From: Prorocentrum cordatum
Taxonomy: Eukaryota; Sar; Dinophyceae; Prorocentrales; Prorocentraceae
Length of the DNA stretch: 22,500 nucleotides
Assembly: GCA_963575745.1 (NCBI GenBank)
Contig: CAUYUJ010016305.1
Coordinates: 57,501 to 80,000 of the forward strand
Direction of reading: 5' to 3'
Shown here: in pieces, positions 1 to 7,964 of the stretch
Layout: each line of letters starts with the position of its first letter
Position numbering within the stretch: position 1 is the stretch's first letter
Position numbers and translations under genes: made by a program
Notes under the pieces: model-generated
Databases searched by the model: none
The model's input: the letters and a program-made list of their open reading frames with translations, nothing else
Told to the model about the DNA's origin: nothing

Positions 1-240
1 TCGCCAGCCCCAGACCCCCCATCCTTTCTCCGCTACTCTTTGAGTCTGATCGACCTGTAAGGGTCCCGGGGCCCGAACCCGGGCGGACCAAAACGCTCGT
101 TGTGAAAGACATGCGGCGCAAGGATCGCAGGCGAAGGGGGCGAGGCCCCCCCCCCCGTTCCTGCCTCCACGGTCTCCCCGCCGTCCCTCGGCGGAGGGGG
201 ATCCAAATTCCAAGTTGCTGCATGCCACGCCAGCCTGGTC
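1..240. other. Unassigned GC-rich sequence
   Basis: I recognise no gene here. A GC-rich inverted repeat lies at about 68-88 (gcccg / cgggc around gcccgaacccgggc). It vaguely recalls a T-arm on the minus strand, but no other tRNA arms accompany it. A C9 run sits near 147-156. The open frame through this stretch is short and runs into a dispersed repeat, so I do not call it coding. Confidence 0.5.
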
Positions 241-409
241 TACAGTGGAGAGCCATGCCAAGAAACACCCTGCTTGCCTCCAGGGTGCCCTGGGTTTCTC
301 GAGTTTCGATGGCATTACGATGGAAAGCGTGACGTTCCCACACCAACAATCAATGGACGTCCTGGGGTCTCAGGGTTGAGCTTCTTGTGGAAGGTTCCTC
401 GTGGTCGGG
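241..409 (+). repeat. Dispersed repeat R1, copy 1
   Basis: This segment aligns with 8975-9105. Both begin at tacagtgg, contain ccatgccaagaaac and cctccagggtgccctgggtt, and end in a ggttNNtcgtggtcgg-like stretch. Copy 1 carries about 35 extra bases (roughly 335-373) that copy 2 lacks. Both copies contain a 25-codon ATG-to-TGA frame (255-332 here). Most differences between the copies change the amino acid, so I read this as a repeat and not a conserved micropeptide. Confidence 0.85.
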
Positions 410-569
410 CCCCTACTGTAAATCCGTTGCAGGGCGGTCCGGAACGCTCCCAGAGCGCTGCGGAACGTTCGGCCGCGGCGCCCGAGGCATCCTCCAGAGC
501 CGCCGGATCTCAGAGAGATTCTCGATGTATCCTCGCCCGACTTTGTCCTCGTCCGGGCTTCGTCTTGGG
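410..569. other. Unassigned sequence between repeats
   Basis: This is GC-rich sequence between repeat R1 and the CCCAAGA array. It contains loosely repeated 'ggaacgctcc'/'ggaacgttcg' words that resemble the 'ggaacatNtgcggaacgctc' motif at 938-960 and 16058-16077. It is probably a degraded part of that family. No gene is recognised. Confidence 0.4.
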
Positions 570-1560
570 CAACGTCAGGGGGGTGGCCGCCAGAGACCTC
601 CGAGAGGATTCTGGGACCTACCAGAGGCCCTCAACTCACCCCAGACCCTTGAGAGACCCCCAAAAAAGCTCCGACGAGGGCCCCAAAACAGCCCAAGAGA
701 GCGTCGAGAGCCGTCACGAGAGAGCCCGAAGAGGGTTAAAAAACGTTGATTTCCAGGTGGGTGTTGTAGACTGTTTCGCCTTCTCACGTTTTCCAGCTTC
801 CAACGATCCAAGACCCAGGATTCTATTGTTATCTATACTATATATAGATATATAAAACAATCATCGGAGATTCCATTCTTCGATTCTTGCATATTCAACA
901 AATGCGCGTCCCCTCTTTCAGGGGCTCCCACACCTTCCCGGAACATTTGCGGAACGCTCGCGGTACCGCGCTTCCCGACCTCTTGGGGAGCCCCCACAAC
1001 GCCCAAGGACAGCCCAAGACGACCCCAAGAAGCCCCCAGAGCGTCAAATCAAGGCCCAAGACGCTCCCAAGCAACCCAGGATAGCTTTCGGGCGGCTCTC
1101 CAGGCTCCTAGGAGACCTCCAAGAGACCTCAAGAGAGCTCCGAGAGGCCTCCCGAGAGCGCCAGGAGAACCTCAAATCGTTAATTGTCATGTTTTTGTTT
1201 TCAGGGTTTTTGGCTCGCCCAGGACAGCTCCAGACCACCCCAGAACAGGCCCAAGATGAGCCCAAGAGCGGGAGCAGGTGGCCTCCAGAGACCTCTGAGA
1301 GGACTTCGAGACCCCCAGAGGCCTCCAACATACCCCAGACTCCTGAAAGGCTCCCAAAAAATCCCCGACAAAGCCCCCCAAACAGCCCAAGAAACTTCAA
1401 AAGCCGTCCCGAGAGAGCCCGAAGAGGGTAAAATCGTTGTTTTCCAATGGTTTTTGTCGACGTGTTTCGCCTTCTCACTCACGTTTTCCCGTTTCCAACG
1501 CTCCACGACCTAGGAATTCGAAAAAGCGGGAATTACCAGATATTCTTGTTTTTCAAGTTT
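570..1560 (+). repeat. CCCAAGA-type repeat array, left locus
   Basis: Two related modules alternate here. Module x (about 570-880 and 1205-1560) carries accccagacNcctgagagg, ccccNaaacagcccNagaga, cgagagagcccgaaNagggt, and then a T-rich anchor with ttttcc, cgccttctcac and ttccaacgNtcc. Module y (about 890-1190) carries cacaccttcccggaacat, aaggacagcccaagacga, caagcaacccaNgatag and ggctctccaggct. The two x copies lie about 697 bases apart. The same modules occur in the same orientation at 15385-16235. The sense strand is rich in CCCAAGA words. Open frames through it, such as the Pro/Arg-rich frame at 1184-1513, are not conserved between copies, so I do not call them genes. Confidence 0.85.
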
Positions 1561-1625
1561 GGACTCCTACTCCCTCTCTTCTTCCTCGAGCCCCATCAAG
1601 ACTTCGGGGTCGTATGCAAAAACGT
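1553..1625 (+). repeat. Short dispersed module at the array edge
   Basis: The segment carries gactcctactcc, followed by catcaagacttcggggtc and atgcaaa. It aligns with 18236-18290, just upstream of the right-end satellite unit. The shared motif therefore borders two different arrays of the same superfamily. The interval between the two shared blocks differs in length between the loci. Confidence 0.75.
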
Positions 1626-1849
1626 TTCGAGAATGCGGCTGAACTCTCTGACGCTGTCTTGGCACTCTCTTGGGTCGTTTTCGTGTCCTCTTGGCTGCCC
1701 CTGAAACCATTTTGCAAAAGTCGAAATCACATCACCCCATGAGTTGAAGCAGTGGAAGTTTAAAATTCCTTTTTTTCAAACGCACCCCATGCTTATTTCT
1801 GCGCGAAGAGCCCGAGAGGCATCCCAACAGACCGTGGCCTGCATGCAGA
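1626..1849. other. Unassigned sequence 5' of the LINE
   Basis: I see no gene. The sequence is less GC-rich than its surroundings and repeats 'caccccatg' at 1734 and about 1785. The true 5' end of the LINE may lie here, because the frame that runs into the reverse transcriptase linker can be followed back to about 1800. No endonuclease domain is visible, so the LINE is probably 5'-truncated. Confidence 0.4.
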
Positions 1850-3047
1850 AAACGTCTAACCCATTGCCCAGGCAACGCTCCATCAAATGACCAACCACAC
1901 GAGACACGAGAACAACCTATTCACCATGCAGAGCTCGATGAATGGCGGAACATACCACAAGAAGATACAACCAGGAGAAATGCCGTAACAAAACGAGTAC
2001 GAAGAGAAGTGAGAGCCATTCGACGGGCAGCTCGTCATATGCAAATAGATATTATCATCAATGACTACAAGAACTTGAAAAATATCAGCGACATCAAGTC
2101 CAACGGGCGTGCGAATATGATACCGCAAATGGCGCGACCGGACGGCGCCAAAGCATTCGAGAAAAGGTATTGCTGACATGTTTGCTGATTTATACGAGGA
2201 TATTGATCGACAGCATGATCGTGAAGATCACCGCCGACACGATATCGAGCACGACTACCCCATGCCAGTCCCAGATTTCTTTCTATTAGGACTCAGGGCA
2301 GCGCTCAAACAGCTGAAGAATGGGAAGGCTCCAGGTAAGTATGGCATCTTGGCGGAGATGTTAAAGTCCGGCGGACCAGTGTTCGAGCTAACGTTGCTGA
2401 AGCTGTACAGCGACGCGCTGAAACCTGATTCGGATACACCAGAGCAATGGCGCCAAGTAAGCATCACGGTGTTGCACAAGGCAGGCGACCCAGCCCAGCC
2501 GCAGGACTACCGTCCAACCGCGTATATTCCTGTATTATACAAGCTGTTCAGCAGATTATTACACAATCGACTTGAACGAACATTGGATGCACAACAACCT
2601 GCTGAACAAGCAGTTTCCCGGCGGCATTTTCCACTGATGACCATTTTTTCACGTTGGCCATGGTGCAAGAGAAGACTCGAGAATGGCAGTTTCCAGCGTG
2701 GACAGCAGCGCTAGATTTCCAGAAGGCGCTCGACACGGCATCACATCGCGATTTGTGTCGAGTTTAAGGAGCAAGGGTTTTCGGAAATCTACATCTCAGT
2801 TCTAGGACGCTTCTACACCAATCAGACGGCCATTGTTTCGACGGACAGTAAGAGCAGAGCATTTGAAACACAGCGTGGTACAAAACAGGGTGATCTGAGT
2901 TCATCACTATTCAGCTCACTGCTGGAGAGCGTCTTCAGAAAGCTACAACCGAAATGGACGAGACGAACAAGTGGTATCAGAGTAAGTTTCGCCGCCGCTC
3001 ACCTTACGAACCTTCGGTTCGTTGACGACGTTATTTTCTTTGGGGCG
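1850..3047 (+). pseudogene. LINE reverse transcriptase, N-terminal part (linker, fingers, palm)
   Basis: The linker is readable in frame 2 from about 1850 to 2165 (ELDEWRNIPQ, RRNAVTKRVRREVRAIRRAA, INDYKNLKNISDIK). After a frame change near 2170, frame 3 reads VLADMFADLYEDID-like sequence and then LKNGKAPG (the classic KAPG motif of LINE RTs), AEMLK, PEQWRQVSITVLHK and DYRPTAYIPVLYKLFSRLL. A shift near 2612 leads to FSTDDHFFTLAMVQEKTRE and the catalytic Asp motif AALDFQKALDT at about 2690-2735. A further shift near 2760 leads to RGTKQGDLSSSLF (about 2874-2912) and LRFVDDVIFFGA at 3012-3047, the catalytic FVDD box. The residues are well preserved apart from the frame lesions. KAPG, the DF motif, TKQGD and FVDD in order make the RT call firm. 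Confidence 0.9.
3028..3047 (+). repeat. 5' flanking direct repeat (probable target-site duplication)
   Basis: The 20 bases acgttattttctttggggcg match 4302-4321 (acgttatctacttcggggcg) at 17 of 20 positions. The two copies bracket the insert exactly. Both encode the same stretch of RT (VIFFGA and VIYFGA). Removing one copy plus the insert would restore RT continuity, as expected for a target-site duplication. Confidence 0.75.
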
Positions 3048-3081
3048 AGCCATTTTGGTTCGAGCACGTGCTTGGGTCAAG
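3048..3081 (+). other. Dinoflagellate spliced-leader relic, possibly tandem
   Basis: Positions 3048-3064 read agccattttggttcgag. The 3' 17 bases of the dinoflagellate spliced leader are AGCCATTTTGGCTCAAG, so 15 of 17 match. The next 17 bases (3065-3081, cacgtgcttgggtcaag) match the same 17-mer at about 10 positions, nearly all in the 3' half (TTGGgTCAAG). That is consistent with a second, older leader relic in tandem. Tandem relics are known from dinoflagellate genomes, where retroposed mRNAs are trans-spliced again. The first relic abuts the flanking direct repeat. The second relic is weak and could be chance. Confidence 0.65.
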
Positions 3082-4301
3082 GGCCTCCCTGCTGCACTTG
3101 AAGCTCCGTCGGCGCGCGCGCATGGCGGTCGCCGATCGGCGGGGCTGAGTCCTCGGGCAGCTCCGCGAAGGGCGGCAGGGATGAGTGCGATTCTCGTCGC
3201 ACTGTGATCGTCTTCCGGCGCACGCGGTGCTTCTGCCAGGTGCCCGCCCTGGCATGGTGAACCACATCCTCATCGACGCGATCGCTGCCGTGCCTCACAG
3301 GCTGCATGATTACATTTCCGTCGACCACGGCCACAAGGAGCACCTGTTGAGAATCGCGTTTCTTTTGTACTCCATCGTGCGCCTGGTGCCCATGGCGCAC
3401 ATCATGATGACGACGGTGACGGCGATGCCAAGCCTGGTCCTAATCCAGGTGACCCTCATGACGGAGACTATCGCCCGTGGCACCAGCGCCCTCGCGAAGA
3501 TCGGGACCGGCAAGATGATCTTTGGTCTGATCCAGGTGTTGGTCATCCCCGGCCGTCTGCTGCTCGGACTTCGCTGGCCCCGCCTCGCACAGCACTTCCT
3601 CAGCAGCTTCGTGCGGATGGTGCTGCGGAGTCTCGTGCGGCTGCAGGTATTTGGCTCGACCCGCTTCGCCAGCCATGGGCCCGCTATCTTCCGATGGTGC
3701 CGAAGTTCCCCTTCAATTCGAACGCTCTGGAGTTTCGCCCCGCTGGCGCTCGCTCTGGCGACGCTGGCGGCGGCGCTCAAGCTCTCCAGCGCCGAGTGCC
3801 TCCCGACGCTCAAGGTGCAGACCGACTTCCTGAGTCAGCTCTTCGTCACGGTCCAGATGCAGGTCGGCGTCGCGCGCCATTTCGCGGCCCAGACGATGAC
3901 GCTTGGGGCCAGGACGACATGGCTGATGACATGATTGCCAAAATGGACAGTGACGGTCACCTACCAAGCGAGGCAACGCGAGCTCTGTACAATCTCCCAT
4001 CTCGCCCTGCGGAGGGCCACCGCGCCCTGGGTGCTGATCGCCATGAGGATGGACGCGCTGAACCTGCTCGGCTGAGCACGCAGGCCTTCGGGGAGATGGC
4101 TGCTGCTATTCGGGCTCGGCGCCCGCACTTGCCTCAGGGCCGCGCGAGCTCTTCTGCGCAGGAATGGCCCACCCTCTCGCCATTTGCAGCAGCGGCAGCG
4201 ACGGGCAACCATTGAAAGCCGATTTCGCGCGGTGCCCTTTCACGCGACGGCGCCTCGCCGCAGAGGAAATCGAAGCAGGGCGATCGATGGAGGGGAAAAA
4301 A
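3048..4301 (+). pseudogene. Putative processed retrocopy of a trans-spliced mRNA, inserted in the LINE RT
   Basis: The insert begins at a dinoSL-like 17-mer, ends in a run of A (4296-4302, whose last base also starts the flanking repeat), and is flanked by 20-bp direct repeats. These are the hallmarks of LINE-mediated retroposition of a spliced-leader mRNA. Which protein it encoded is unclear. One frame is open from 3310 to 4215 (first ATG 3694) and reads Asp/Gly/Pro/Arg-rich sequence such as HHDDDGDGDAKPGPNPGDPH and later DDDAWGQDDMADDMIAKMDS. A second frame, from an ATG at 3254 to 3934, is hydrophobic (for example GTGKMIFGLIQVLVI) and loosely resembles a 'K-x-x-x-x-F-x-Q-V' stretch I associate with some large protist membrane proteins. 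Both may be open simply because of high GC. Short upstream ATGs at 3122 and 3181 close quickly. I do not recognise the parent gene. Confidence 0.6.
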
Positions 4302-4321
4302 ACGTTATCTACTTCGGGGCG
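4302..4321 (+). repeat. 3' flanking direct repeat (probable target-site duplication)
   Basis: This copy follows the A run at 4296-4302 and matches 3028-3047 at 17 of 20 positions. Reverse transcriptase coding resumes inside it (VIYFGA) and continues without missing residues. Two of the three differences from the 5' copy are synonymous in the RT frame. That fits old divergence, but it also leaves open that the two LINE halves come from different element copies. Confidence 0.75.
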
Positions 4322-5278
4322 CCCTTGAAACAAGTCCAGCGCACGCTTCGAGCAGCGCGCGATGAAGCCGCCGAGGTCGGCATGGAGTCACACCCCGACA
4401 GAACCGAGATTGCGCAACCAGCGTCGCCGAAGACCCCGCGCACGCCCAGAGTATTTCTCAAACCAACAACGCATGCGTAAACATTCCCCTTCGGTGCTCA
4501 CCAGAAGTATTTGGGCAGGAAGTTCATTTTCCAAGACCAGCGCGCGCGCGAGATGGAAAGCCGCACCGTTGCGGGGTGGCGCAGATTCCATTCCTTGAAG
4601 CGTGACCTGTTTACCCGTGCACATTCTCTACGCGGCCGGATACGCTTGTTTCATGGCGCAGTTGCTCTCTCTGTCCTCTACGGTTGTACTTCGCGGGTTT
4701 TTTACCCAGGGAACTGAAAACCCGGCTGCGCCGGACACGACGCCAGATGCTACGAATGATTTCTGGTGCCCCGAGAAGACGGCGAAAATTTGTGGACGAC
4801 GCGTGCTCGCGAATTAATGGAGGTGGACCACGCGGACAGCAGCATATCGCGTTCTTCCAGTGCTGCCGGACACGTTAATACAGAGATGCACGACAGTGAC
4901 TTTTGCGACGCGGAGGGCATTTTGGAGCCATGGGTCGAGCGGGTCAGACGCGCCACGCACGAAGCGCAAAATCTGTGAGAGCGATTGAACATGGAAGATT
5001 GAATTAAGATTCAACGTTGCAGGACATGGACGCGGGCGTCACAAGTCGCATCCGACCAGCACCAATGGACATACCGAGTGTTGTTGTGGGAGCCTGCTTT
5101 GTTGTTTGATTGCTAGGGGCCAGGTCGCAATCAAGCCAGACTGAAATCTCGATGGGAAGATGACGCACGGAAACATGCACAACAAGTCTTGGGCAGACCT
5201 TGTGAGGCGGAGGCCTGGGTCAGCGCAGCGGGAACAACGACGTGGACTGAACTCGAGACTGGCTTGTCTGCGTTCTGA
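4302..5278 (+). pseudogene. LINE reverse transcriptase, C-terminal part (thumb and C-terminal domain)
   Basis: Coding resumes in frame 2 with VIYFGAPLKQVQ and ARDEAAEVGMESHPDRTEI, the helix after the FVDD box and the 'h-p-x-K/R-T-e-i' strand. Frame changes follow near 4420 and 4485. The next block has KYLGRKFIFQDQ, AGWRRFHSLKRDL and LRGRIRLFHGAVALSVLYGC (about 4502-4690). A shift near 4700 gives RRTRRQMLRMISGAPRRRR. Another near 4770 leads to EPWVERVRRATHEA (about 4924-4965), then, across stops at 4976, 5000 and 5114, to WEP, RLKSRWEDDARKHAQQVLG and a last stop at 5276-5278. This order matches the C-terminal region of dinoflagellate-type LINE RTs as I know them. It is clearly non-functional. 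Confidence 0.85.
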
Positions 5279-5447
5279 ACGCGCGCGATATATTGCCCCC
5301 ATTATACATGTGCGTTTTCCTGTGTCTTTTTCTGGGCGCTCCGGCCCCGCCCCGCTGAGTCCTCTCGCGCGGGCGCCCATGTGTGCGCTGTCGCCATTTG
5401 CCCAGGCGCTGCAACTCGAAAAAAGTGGAGATCCCACCATCCCGCTG
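5279..5447. other. Unassigned sequence 3' of the LINE
   Basis: No gene is seen. The stretch may include the LINE 3' untranslated region, but no poly(A) run or clear terminal repeat marks its end. Confidence 0.4.
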
Positions 5448-5474
5448 TTTTTTTTTTTTTTTTTTTTTTTTTTT
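5448..5474 (+). repeat. Homopolymer T27
   Basis: An uninterrupted run of 27 T. On the minus strand it is a poly(A) run, so it could be the tail of a minus-strand retroposed sequence whose body lies at higher coordinates (from 5475). I looked for a matching flanking duplication and found none, so it may be simple slippage. Confidence 0.9.
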
Positions 5475-6162
5475 CTCCAAATTCGCCCCCCTGTCTACTC
5501 CTGCGCAACCGACCGCAGGTAAGGCCCCAGAAAAGAACCTCGGAAGCTTTCGAGGGCCCCAAGTCGTTGAATAATTATCGGCAATGAATGATTCCTGCGT
5601 TTCCGCAGTTCCCCTTCTATATGATTCCGGAGCTTGCGCGGGGCCTCCAAGAGAGTCTTTGGATGCAAGAAGCGACAAGGAGGGTATTCCATGCGTTCGC
5701 CCATCGAGCCTAGCTAGAAGTTGAGCGCGCGCGAAGCAAACGCGATGGTTTTAGCGTGTGTATATATATATACACACCGACTATTGCTCCAAAGGGGCGG
5801 CCTGGGTACACCCAAGATGCATTAAAAATGTTGCAACATGCCCCCCCATTGCCAGTCCTCGTGGCTGCGCAGACATGTCATGTCACTGCGCGACGGCCCA
5901 CCCTTTGAAAGACGAGCGGCCCACGCGCTTGCAATTCAGGCGGATGGCCATTTTTAAAAGAAAATGCAAACCACACGTTGAACTATAAAGAGTACGACAA
6001 AGTGGGGTCAACAGTTTGTCACAGCAGTGCCATGCGACAGCCCGCTTTGAAAAAGGGCCCCCCCCTGCGCCTCCAAATGCATGAACAGGTGCGCGCCTCT
6101 CGCGATTTTGGTTTACTTTATTTGTCAGGATCGAACGCGTACGCGCCCCAGCAAGAAAATGC
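5475..6162. other. Unassigned sequence with a 22-bp TG/TA palindrome
   Basis: No gene is recognised. Positions 5756-5777 form a perfect 22-base palindrome made of GTGTG, alternating TA and CACAC, likely able to extrude a small hairpin. The segments near 5885-5925 and 6020-6060 resemble each other loosely (Nactgc, ccctttgaaa), which hints at an old duplication. C and G runs of seven to eight occur at 5839-5846 and 6058-6065. Confidence 0.5.
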
Positions 6163-6534
6163 TTGTGCTCGCCATCAGTAGTGCGCGCGAATATCTTACG
6201 CATCCTCACATCTACTTACTGGAACATAGCTGCCATGTCGCATGACATCTTCAAGGAACCATGCATCTACAAGCTCCATGAGAAGGGATCCCCCGAGTCC
6301 GGAGACGAATGCAAGGAACACGCTCGCTCGTCAAGAATTGCAAAATACCGGACGAATGACTGGTTATCCGCCGAACGCATGATGGACACAGATCTTGGCG
6401 CCATGCGGCTAGGCGGTCACCACGCGAGCTGTAATGTGACAGGGCGAAGCGGTTGTGGTGATTACGAGAAGCAGCGCGGACAGTTTGTAGAACAATTTTC
6501 TGGTAACAGAGAATTCTGGATGTGGGCCCCCTGA
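6163..6534 (+). CDS. Hypothetical ORF, 123 aa, possibly an exon or gene remnant
   Basis: I do not recognise this frame. It begins MCSPSVVRANILRILTSTYW and continues through IFKEPCIYKLHEKGSPESGD and TNDWLSAERMMDTDLGAMRL to end in FWMWAP. Unlike the repeat-derived frames around it, the amino acid composition is balanced (Asp, Glu, Lys, His, Cys, Trp and aromatics all present) and the underlying DNA is not a simple repeat. No signal peptide, membrane segment or catalytic motif is visible. The last bases overlap a word, gtgggccccctgaat, that recurs near 9489, so part of the 3' end may belong to a dispersed repeat. It could be a fragment of a host gene, a piece of a mobile element, or a chance frame. 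The start codon is the first ATG of the frame and has no other support. Confidence 0.25.
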   Translation: MCSPSVVRANILRILTSTYWNIAAMSHDIFKEPCIYKLHEKGSPESGDECKEHARSSRIAKYRTNDWLSAERMMDTDLGAMRLGGHHASCNVTGRSGCGDYEKQRGQFVEQFSGNREFWMWAP

Positions 6535-7040
6535 ATAACATGCGTTCCCCAAAAAAGGCAGCAAGGCCCCACGATCCAGAGAAGACCTCGTACGAAGGTG
6601 AAGAGTCCCTTCTGCCCTCTGCTCTCGGAACCTGGACTGGACATTGCAACCCTTACAGAAACAATGCCGGGACAACACAGCAAGGAACAACACAGCCAGG
6701 AACAATGCGGATCATCGAAAAATATCGTTCCAACGGCGGGTGGGCTTTGTCGTCAGGGGGCGGGAGAATTGCTCCAACCAGAGCGTACGTCACGGCGTAT
6801 GGGACCGCCCTTTTCAAAAGAATTGTCAAGTTGAGCTCGCAGGTGTCGGAGCCGAGGGCGCCGGGACCGAACCAAACGGTCTTGACATTGAGATGGCGGA
6901 TAGTTAACGGAGGCATTGGTTCCGAACCCGCCTATAGTCGCTCACCTGACGGATACTGCAAGGATATACTTCCGATGTCAGAGCCAGGCGAGCCGCCCGA
7001 GTCGTTGGAAACAGCACCGAGCCGGCCAAAAACGGCCCCT
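6535..7040. other. Unassigned sequence with a short 15-bp duplication
   Basis: Near 6665-6715 the word caNggaacaacacagc is repeated about 15 bases apart in a run rich in ACA and GGA. The frame at 6522-7067 (181 codons) crosses this duplication and shows no recognisable domain. I leave it uncalled. Confidence 0.4.
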
Positions 7041-7541
7041 GACACTGCCGAGGGCGGTTTTGCCTGACCCCGCCCCCAGGCGATGAGGAGGAGGAGAAGG
7101 GGGAGGACGAGGAGGAGGAAGAGGAGGAGGAAGACAAGGAGGACGAGGAGGACGGGGAGGACGAGGAGGACGAGGAGGACGAGGAGGACGAGGAGGCCGA
7201 GGAGGAGGAGAAGGAGGAGGAGGAGGACGAGGAGGAAGAGGAGGGAGGAGGAAGGCAGAGGGGCGGAGGAGAGAGGACGAAGGATGGTAGTGAGGAGGAG
7301 GAAGGCCCGACAGAGACGACGAGCGGGAACGGCACGGCCTCCAGATCACCATGCAGGAAGGCCCAGAGGGCCCTCCCGGGGGGCCCAGAGTGGCGCGAAC
7401 AGTTGGGGGCACCTCGGGCAAGGGCACCCGTGGTAACCCCCGGCAAGCGGAGGGAGGAGCCAGGGGAAGGAACAGAGAAGGATAAGGAGGAGGAGGAGGA
7501 GGAGGAACACTGGGCACCCGGCAAGAAAAATCCCCAATAGT
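7041..7541 (+). repeat. Purine-rich GAG/GAC tract, with an acidic frame read through it
   Basis: From 7082 to about 7312 the plus strand is almost entirely GAG, GAC, GGA and GAA triplets. Another purine block lies at about 7481-7506. In frame 2 the tract reads as a long Glu/Asp run (DEEEEKGEDEEEE and similar) from 7041 to 7541, without an ATG before the tract. Other frames give Arg-rich or, on the minus strand, Ser- or Pro-rich runs. An acidic exon is possible, since such tails occur in nuclear proteins. The simpler reading is a degenerate triplet repeat. It should favour triplex formation on this strand. Confidence 0.75.
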
Positions 7542-7719
7542 TTGGCGACCATTCTCCAATCGGTTGTGGGGGATTCTGCCAGACAAATCGGTGCATGCCG
7601 AGGTGATTCCGACGCATCCCCAGGTAACTCGAGGTTATTCTAGAGGTGTCTGGAGAATTCTGGATAGATCATGGAAGATCCACAGTTTGTCGGAAACAGC
7701 TAACGCCGCGAAGCCCTTC
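7542..7719. other. Unassigned spacer between purine tracts
   Basis: No gene is seen. It contains AT-richer sequence with gaggttattctagaggtgtc and ggagaattctggat. There is no repeat partner that I can identify elsewhere in the window. Confidence 0.35.
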
Positions 7720-7860
7720 ACGAAAAAGAGGAGGAGGAGGAGGAGGAGGAAGAATAAGACAAACAAGAGAAGGAGAAGGGAGAAGAGAAGGAGGAGGAGG
7801 AGGAAGAGGAGGAGAGGATGAGGAAGCAAATGGGTAGCATGATGAGGGAAAGCAGGAGGG
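7720..7860 (+). repeat. Purine tract (GGA/GAA)n
   Basis: From about 7727 to 7820 the plus strand is GAG/GGA/GAA repeats with few interruptions, followed by a looser purine-rich zone to 7860. It faces the pyrimidine tract at 7965-8450, so the two could pair as an imperfect inverted repeat. Confidence 0.85.
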
Positions 7861-7964
7861 TAGATAGGCGGCCTCTTCCCGCGCAGCCTGCGCGGGAGCG
7901 AGGTGCCACCCCTGCGGCTGGGCGGCCAGGGCGCGGCCTTGCGCCAGGCGCCCACTGCGCGGGG

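Larger units (their letters stand above)
1850..5278 (+). mobile_element. Decayed non-LTR (LINE) retrotransposon, 5'-truncated, interrupted by an insert
   Basis: Two blocks of reverse transcriptase coding sequence in the same orientation (1850-3047 and 4302-5278) make up one LINE relic. The family copies its RNA at nicked target DNA. The domain order is N-terminal linker, RT palm with the FVDD box, thumb, and the conserved C-terminal region found in dinoflagellate-type LINEs (EPWVERVRRATHEA, WEP, RWEDDA, and a terminal W..LE). The endonuclease domain that normally precedes the RT was not found. The element is dead: at least seven frame changes, several stops and a 1.25-kb insertion break it. 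The 3' end of the element after the stop at 5276-5278 is unclear, and no poly(A) tail is visible there. Family assignment rests on motif recognition, not on a search. Confidence 0.85.

Noticed and set aside
55-110. T-arm-like sequence on the minus strand (ccggg-ttcgggc-cccgg)
   Set aside because: No matching acceptor, D or anticodon arms could be placed, and the loop departs from the usual TTCRA pattern.
255-332. 25-codon ORF conserved at 255-332 and 8988-9065
   Set aside because: Start and stop are conserved, but most differences change the amino acid, and DNA similarity continues beyond the ORF on both sides.
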